Assembly (NCBI GenBank): GCA_031993545.1 | Contig: DAMAHZ010000007.1 | Coordinates: 1-64,000, forward strand | Direction of reading: 5' to 3' | Origin: UBA1535 sp002323775 | Lineage (GTDB): Bacteria > Bacillota > Clostridia > Tissierellales > Sedimentibacteraceae | DNA: 64,000 nucleotides | Translations under genes and position numbers: made by a program | The notes under the pieces: model-generated | Databases searched by the model: none | Seen by the model: the letters and a program-made list of their open reading frames with translations, nothing else | Told to the model about the DNA's origin: nothing | In this document: in pieces, positions 59,020-64,000 of the stretch | How the letters are laid out: each line of letters starts with the position of its first letter | Position numbering within the stretch: the stretch's first letter is position 1

Positions 59020-60903
59020 ATGGAAAAAATAATATCTAAGAAAATAAAAAAAATAATTATTAATTCTGATAAAAATGCTATAAATGATGACATCAAATAT
59101 ATTAACAATATTAAAAGCAGCTTATATTTTTTTGCAAAGATTATATATACAAATAAATTTATAAATAAATTAGATATAAAAAAAATTTCTGAAAATTATA
59201 CAGAAAATATGAAACTTTTCGACAAAAAATCAGTCTTATTATTTAAGGGCTATGATGAATTTGAATTTTCTGATAAGAGCTATGAAATAAAAATATTAGA
59301 AATGCTGGCTGAACTAGAGGAAAGCATTGATATAAACAGCTTAAATATATCTGCTCTATACGAAAACCTCGTATCAGATACGGAAAGAAAAATATTAGGA
59401 CAAGTGTATACACCAGAAACGATAATAGACGAGATGCTTGATTTAGTTTTTAAGGATAGGCAAATAAATGGTGAATTAAAAATTTTAGACCCCTCCTGTG
59501 GCGGCGGATATTTTTTATTGAGAGCATATAGAAGAATAAAAGAAAAGCTATCACTTGAAAAGCATATATTAGAAAATATGATTTATGGTGTAGATATAGA
59601 TAAATTTTCATGCTTTTTAACAAAAGCGAGCTTGTGCTTTGAATCAAATATACCAGATATAAAGTTTAATATTTTTCATAAAGATTTTCTAATGGATTTT
59701 AATCCTGATTATAAATTTGATATTATAATTGGAAATCCACCATATATAGGACATAAAAACATAGGAAAGCAGTATAGGGAAAGCCTAAAAAGTAAATATA
59801 CAGAAGTCTTTTATGATAAATCTGATATTTCATATTGCTTTTTCAAGGCTAGCCATCTATTGCTAAATCAAAATGGAAAAATATGCTTTATAACCTCAAG
59901 ATACTTTTTAGAAGCAAAATATGCTGACAGACTGAGATATTATATTATAAATAATATAAATATATTAAAAATACTTGATTATAACGGATATAAGGTTTTT
60001 AAAAATGTAAATGTAAGCCCTATGATAATTCTTATGGAAAATATAACAGATAATTCCAAAATTATTGAGATTAAGAAGTATAATAATCGAGGTGCTTTCA
60101 TATCCTTTAATGTTGAGAAAACTGAGCTTGATAAAAACGGTTGGGTTTTGCTGAGCCCTGAAGAAAAACAAGTTTACGAAAAAATTATATCAAAATGTAA
60201 TTTTAAAATCCAAGATATTGGGTATATAAAACAAGGAATAATAACCGGATATGACGAAGCTTTTATTGTAAAAGAGGAAGATATTATAAAAAATAAGCTT
60301 GAAAAAAATCTTCTTAGAAAATGGATTAAAAACAGTAACATAAGCGATAAGGGAGTCAATTTTGAAGGATTATATATTTTATATACGAATTTGATTGATG
60401 ATGAAAAAAATTATCCGAATACTATAGAATATTTGAAGAAATACAAGGACAGATTGATTAGCAGGAGAGAATGTAAGACAGGTGTTAGAAAATGGTACGA
60501 GCTTCAATGGGGAAGAAATTTAAGCTTATTTGAAGACAATAAAATTATTTTTCCTTACAAAGCTAAAAATAATAATTTTTACTATGATAACAATAAATTT
60601 TTATGCAGTGCTGATATATATTCTCTTGTTGTAGACGAAGATAAGGTAACATATAACTATATTGTAAATTATTTGAATTCAAGTATATTTGAGTTTATAT
60701 TCAAATGTAATGCTAAAAAGGTTGGAGAAAAGCTATATGAATATTATCCGAATAAATTAGAAAATATGCAGATATTTATTCCTCCAAATAAAAATGATAA
60801 AATTTTCTTAAAAAGTAATAAAAAATATATTGAAAATTATCTCGAAAAGGTGTTTAATATATCCTTGGAAGATAAATTTTTAATAAATCATTACATAAAT
60901 TAA
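59020..60903 (+). CDS. Orphan adenine-N6 DNA methyltransferase, CamA-like (Eco57I/TaqI type)
   Basis: 627 residues. N-terminal helical part (1-125); methyltransferase core with SAM motif I DPSCGGGYFLLRA (Asp157) and catalytic motif IV IIGNPPYIG (Asn239), i.e. a gamma-class N6-adenine enzyme. A TaqI-type specificity domain covers about 380-620 (GYIKQGIITGYDEAF; SADIYSLVV; YIVNYLNSSIFEFIF). No restriction gene is adjacent. This layout is that of CamA of C. difficile, which methylates CAAAAA and affects sporulation; orthology and the recognised site are inference. ATG 59020 fits AGGAG; an in-frame ATG at 59005 lies before the site. Confidence 0.85.
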   Translation: MEKIISKKIKKIIINSDKNAINDDIKYINNIKSSLYFFAKIIYTNKFINKLDIKKISENYTENMKLFDKKSVLLFKGYDEFEFSDKSYEIKILEMLAELEESIDINSLNISALYENLVSDTERKILGQVYTPETIIDEMLDLVFKDRQINGELKILDPSCGGGYFLLRAYRRIKEKLSLEKHILENMIYGVDIDKFSCFLTKASLCFESNIPDIKFNIFHKDFLMDFNPDYKFDIIIGNPPYIGHKNIGKQYRESLKSKYTEVFYDKSDISYCFFKASHLLLNQNGKICFITSRYFLEAKYADRLRYYIINNINILKILDYNGYKVFKNVNVSPMIILMENITDNSKIIEIKKYNNRGAFISFNVEKTELDKNGWVLLSPEEKQVYEKIISKCNFKIQDIGYIKQGIITGYDEAFIVKEEDIIKNKLEKNLLRKWIKNSNISDKGVNFEGLYILYTNLIDDEKNYPNTIEYLKKYKDRLISRRECKTGVRKWYELQWGRNLSLFEDNKIIFPYKAKNNNFYYDNNKFLCSADIYSLVVDEDKVTYNYIVNYLNSSIFEFIFKCNAKKVGEKLYEYYPNKLENMQIFIPPNKNDKIFLKSNKKYIENYLEKVFNISLEDKFLINHYIN

Positions 60904-60915
60904 AGGTGAGCTATA

Positions 60916-62514
60916 ATGAAAAAGATTTTTGCACTTATTTTAATACTAATTTTATTATTTACTCAAACTGCTTTTGCTGAAATATATTATAATGATGTAT
61001 TTGTTCATTGGAGCAGAAATGATGTAAATTACGCTACAAATGTGTTGGGCGTTTTCAAGGGCTATTCTGACATGAGCTTTAAACCGGATGGGAACATATC
61101 AAGAAGTGAGTTTATCACAATATTGGTTCGTACTGGATATAAGCTAGGTGTTATAGAGGAGATTTATGATAGTTCTATGAAATATGCTGATATGAGCATA
61201 GACCACTGGTCCTATACATTTGTTATATCATTTTATGAATACATGGAAAAAAACTTTAAAAATTACAGGTTTGAAGATGTATTTAGAGGCTCTAATTTTG
61301 AGCCTAACAAAGCTATAACAAGAGAGGAAGCAATAGCACTTACAGCAGTTTTGTGTAGAAATTCGATATATGACAATGAACTTGAATTTTTAGATATAGA
61401 TAAAAACTATAAGTTTTATGATGAAGTTAAAACCTTGTATAACAGTGGCATTGTAACGGGATATGATGGAAACGTATTGAATCTTTACAATAATATCAGC
61501 AGAGGAGAGTCTGCTGCGTTGATTAGAAGAATTTATGATAATATTAAAGAAAGCTTTGGCAATAATTTAATAAGTCTTAAGTATATGCCGGTAAAAGGAG
61601 AAGACATCTTATCATTATTCGGAAATTATAACATGAACACAAAAGATGAGCAGGAAAAAAGATATATTAAAGCTAAAAACACTCTTGAACAAATAGAATT
61701 TAGTGGTTATATATTTCCTGAAGAAAAGCATCTGTATGATTCAGACCCTATAGGAACATTAAAGTCTTTAAAATCAGCAGGATTTCCAAATAGATCAGGA
61801 GTAAATTTTTACTTGCTGAAATATGGAAAACTTTCAAATAAAGAAAACATGGCTTTAGCTAATGACATACTTAATGACCTGGTTGGCAGAAAGGATCTAA
61901 ATGATGCAGACAAAATGCAGTTATTCAATCAAATAAGCAAGTATAATACGACAGAAACCTTATATATGACTGCTCTTAAAAAATGGCATGAAAGTACAAC
62001 AAATGATAATGTAAAGTTCAATATTAAGGTTTTTAGATATTCATATTATATAAAGAATGGCAATAAAAATTTTGTCAGAGCAATGATTTATGAGGATTTG
62101 AAATCAGGGACTGATTTTAATAAAATTACAGCTATAACATGGGATATTAATGAAACTCTTAGCTTTGACTTTTTGGATATGTCTCAAGTAAAAATGTATT
62201 TTAATGTATACAATACTTTAGACTATAATCCTTTAACTTACAACCCGAATAATTCGAAAGTTAGTATTCTTAAAAATATAGTTATAGTTGATGAAAATGA
62301 AGCTGTAGATTTATCACAAATTAAAAGTGAAGATTTATATTACAGATATTCACTTAACAAGGCATATATCCTAAAATATGTAGGAGAAAAAGAAAGAGCC
62401 TTCGCAGACATGATGAATGACTACAAAATAGTAAAGAGTATGAACATGTACAAGGTAAAAAAACTTGATATTGATAGTAATTATAATTCAATTTTGAAGT
62501 ATTTTAAAAAGTAA
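60916..62514 (+). CDS. Secreted S-layer-homology (SLH) domain protein
   Basis: 532 residues. Signal peptide about 1-21 (ALILILILLFTQTAFA). Three SLH modules span about 28-215: VFKGYSDMSFKPDGNISRSE, FRGSNFEPNKAITREEAIAL and GIVTGYDGNVLNLYNNISRG. SLH modules bind secondary cell wall polymers. The remaining 310 residues match nothing I recognise; they include TYNPNNSKVSIL and a helical C-terminus. It starts 12 bp after the methyltransferase gene, so the two are probably cotranscribed. Confidence 0.87.
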   Translation: MKKIFALILILILLFTQTAFAEIYYNDVFVHWSRNDVNYATNVLGVFKGYSDMSFKPDGNISRSEFITILVRTGYKLGVIEEIYDSSMKYADMSIDHWSYTFVISFYEYMEKNFKNYRFEDVFRGSNFEPNKAITREEAIALTAVLCRNSIYDNELEFLDIDKNYKFYDEVKTLYNSGIVTGYDGNVLNLYNNISRGESAALIRRIYDNIKESFGNNLISLKYMPVKGEDILSLFGNYNMNTKDEQEKRYIKAKNTLEQIEFSGYIFPEEKHLYDSDPIGTLKSLKSAGFPNRSGVNFYLLKYGKLSNKENMALANDILNDLVGRKDLNDADKMQLFNQISKYNTTETLYMTALKKWHESTTNDNVKFNIKVFRYSYYIKNGNKNFVRAMIYEDLKSGTDFNKITAITWDINETLSFDFLDMSQVKMYFNVYNTLDYNPLTYNPNNSKVSILKNIVIVDENEAVDLSQIKSEDLYYRYSLNKAYILKYVGEKERAFADMMNDYKIVKSMNMYKVKKLDIDSNYNSILKYFKK

Positions 62515-62529
62515 TTTTAATAATAGTAT

Positions 62530-62571
62530 AAAAGCAGAAACGTCCTCTAAATGGAAGATGATTCTGCTTTT
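62530..62571 (+). terminator. Terminator after the SLH protein gene
   Basis: AAAAGCAGAA/TTCTGCTTTT (62530-62539/62562-62571) with extra inner pairing, ending in T; also usable by acpS from the other side. Confidence 0.8.
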
Positions 62572-62610
62572 TTATATTTATATAATGAGATATTGTTTTA
62601 AATATATAAA

Positions 62611-62997
62611 TTATTTAAAATCATAAAAAAATTTTTCAGCAACAGCAAAGGCTACCGCATAGTCTTTTTCATGAGATATGGTAATATTGATTTTATCTAT
62701 ACCCTTATCTCTTGAAATTTCTAAGGCTTTGTTATGTAAAAATATTTCTGGTTTATCAAATTCATCTTTTATTATCTCTATGTCAGTTATATTAAAACCA
62801 GATATGCCTGTTCCTAAAGCCTTAGATACAGCCTCTTTAGCGGCGAATAATCCAGCAGCTGTCTGGGGATTGTAATGCCTTCTGCTTAAATAATCCTGTT
62901 CCTCTTGTGTGTAAATTTTATTTACAAAATTTTGATTTTCAATATTTTTTTCTATCCTATTAACCTGTACTATATCAATTCCTATACCAAATATCAT
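62611..62997 (-). CDS. acpS: Holo-[acyl-carrier-protein] synthase
   Basis: 128 residues: FGIGIDIVQVNRIEK carries the Mg-binding Asp, and GLFAAKEAVSKALGTGI the Glu and Lys. It transfers phosphopantetheine from CoA to ACP. AAGGAG is 6 bp upstream on the minus strand. Confidence 0.96.
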   Translation of the reverse strand: MIFGIGIDIVQVNRIEKNIENQNFVNKIYTQEEQDYLSRRHYNPQTAAGLFAAKEAVSKALGTGISGFNITDIEIIKDEFDKPEIFLHNKALEISRDKGIDKINITISHEKDYAVAFAVAEKFFYDFK

Positions 62998-63170
62998 GTT
63001 GAACTCCTTTGAAAAAAATTATCACTTACAAATTTTTATACTTGAATTATATAACATATGGTGTTAAAATAAAATAAAAATTTTTACAAATTCTAATCAC
63101 TATACAAAATATGTTTCCAATATTTGTATGAAATTAGCATTACAAAACTTTTAAATACAAGGAGATTTAT

Positions 63171-63803
63171 ATGCAAACAAATGTTACTCTAATAACACAC
63201 CCATTAATTCAACACAAAATTTCAATTTTAAGAGATAAAAATACTACTTCCAAGGATTTCAGAGAATTAACAAGAGAAATAGCAATGCTTATGGCTTATG
63301 AAGTTACAAGAAACTTACCCTTACAGGATAAACAAATAGAAACACCTCTATCGCCAATGACTGGTAAAGAGTTATCCGGATATGATTTAGCAATAGTTCC
63401 TATTCTTAGAGCAGGACTTGGCTTAGTAGACGGAATATTAGATTTGATACCAAATGCAAAAGTAGGTCATATCGGACTTTATAGAAATGAAGAAACCTTA
63501 GAGCCTGTTGAATATTACTGCAAGCTTCCAAAGGATATACAAAATAGAGTTGTAATTATAACAGAGCCAATGCTTGCAACAGGCGGTTCAATGATAGATG
63601 CTGTTAATTTACTTAAAAAGCATGGAGCAAAAAATATAAAATCAATGCACCTTGTATGTTCAGAAATAGGAATAAAAAGATTGACAGAGGCTCACCCGGA
63701 TATAGAAATCTATACACCGGTTATTGATAAATCACTAAATGAGAATGGATATATAGTTCCGGGACTAGGAGATGCCGGAGACAGACTGTTTGGAACTAAA
63801 TAA
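63171..63803 (+). CDS. upp: Uracil phosphoribosyltransferase
   Basis: 210 residues: ITHPLIQHKISILRDKNT, VPILRAGLGLVDGIL, and the PRPP-binding loop ITEPMLATGGSMIDAVN, with GDAGDRLFGTK at the end. The loop usually reads DPMLATGGS; here the first acid is Glu. Converts uracil + PRPP to UMP. AAGGAG precedes the ATG. Confidence 0.96.
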   Translation: MQTNVTLITHPLIQHKISILRDKNTTSKDFRELTREIAMLMAYEVTRNLPLQDKQIETPLSPMTGKELSGYDLAIVPILRAGLGLVDGILDLIPNAKVGHIGLYRNEETLEPVEYYCKLPKDIQNRVVIITEPMLATGGSMIDAVNLLKKHGAKNIKSMHLVCSEIGIKRLTEAHPDIEIYTPVIDKSLNENGYIVPGLGDAGDRLFGTK

Positions 63804-63819
63804 AAAATTGTAAAATTAA

Positions 63820-63866
63820 TATAACACAGATTTTATATTTAAAATAAAAGCTGTGTTATATTTTAT
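63820..63866 (+). terminator. Terminator after upp
   Basis: TATAACACAG/CTGTGTTATA (63820-63829/63851-63860) with a T-rich run; it also faces the end of the convergent gene. Confidence 0.75.
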
Positions 63867-63886
63867 CTACGATAAATTAAAAATTA

Positions 63887-64000
63887 TTATACAGTTTCAG
63901 GATCTTCGAATTTTTCGCCAAAAGTATCTACTGTTACCTTTTTAATTCTTACTTCTTCCTTAGGTCTGTCCATTTGGTCAGTCTTAGAACTTGCTATCCT
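63887..64000 (-). CDS. Unrecognised protein, C-terminal 37 residues (cut by window edge)
   Basis: On the minus strand the frame is open from the window edge to TAA (63889-63887). It reads SSKTDQMDRPKEEVRIKKVT and ends with GEKFEDPETV. The fragment is charged and lacks a signature I can name. Convergent with upp. Confidence 0.5.
   Translation of the reverse strand, partial: RIASSKTDQMDRPKEEVRIKKVTVDTFGEKFEDPETV

Overview
The window is a 64 kb chromosomal stretch from a low-GC, Gram-positive anaerobe of the Clostridia. The evidence is AT-rich spacers, strong AGGAGG ribosome binding sites, frequent TTG and GTG starts, sporulation sigma factors (SpoIIGA, SigE, SigG), a flagellar module and a clostridial Agr quorum-sensing system. 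The order mrnC-rlmB-yacP-sigH-tuf-rpmG-secE-nusG-rplKAJL-rpoBC-rpsLG-fusA-tuf-rpsJ, with two tuf copies, recalls Clostridioides and its relatives in Peptostreptococcaceae. That placement is inference; there is no 16S gene here.

Region 1 (1-6.7 kb) is accessory. The 3' end of mrnC is followed by an RlmM-like rRNA methyltransferase on the minus strand, a membrane-anchored HTH regulator, and an Agr system in the unusual order agrA-agrC-agrD-agrB, with a 47-codon agrD at 5421-5564. Downstream lies a cysteine-rich small ORF split across two frames exactly at a G6 slippery heptamer (6290-6534). This block separates mrnC from rlmB, which are usually neighbours.

Region 2 (6.7-43 kb) is the translation/transcription core: rlmB, yacP, sigH, tRNA-Thr(GGT)-tuf, rpmG-secE-nusG, rplKAJL with an L10-type leader, rpoBC, the str operon, and the S10-spc-alpha superoperon through rplQ. 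RpoB has Asn where the rifampicin-site His is normally found, and a repetitive acidic tail. The two tuf genes appear identical. Several spacers carry related small hairpins.

Region 3 (43-55 kb) holds the ECF transporter module (ecfA1-ecfA2-ecfT), truA, a CheW protein with a zinc-binding CZB domain nested inside it, a late flagellar block (flgM, flgN, flgK, flgL, DUF6470, fliW, csrA) with a sigma-D-type promoter, then rplM-rpsI with an L13-type leader, a QueT-family S component, and efp.

Region 4 (55.5-64 kb) holds an acidic CD1247-like protein, spoIIGA-sigE-sigG with developmental promoters visible in the sequence, a YlmC/YmxH protein, an orphan adenine DNA methyltransferase resembling CamA of C. 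difficile, an SLH-domain surface protein, acpS (minus strand), upp, and the end of an unrecognised minus-strand gene.

The strongest leads for something new are the Agr island with its frame-split Cys-rich ORF, the recurring spacer hairpins, the CheW-CZB fusion, and the CamA-like orphan methylase beside sporulation sigma genes.
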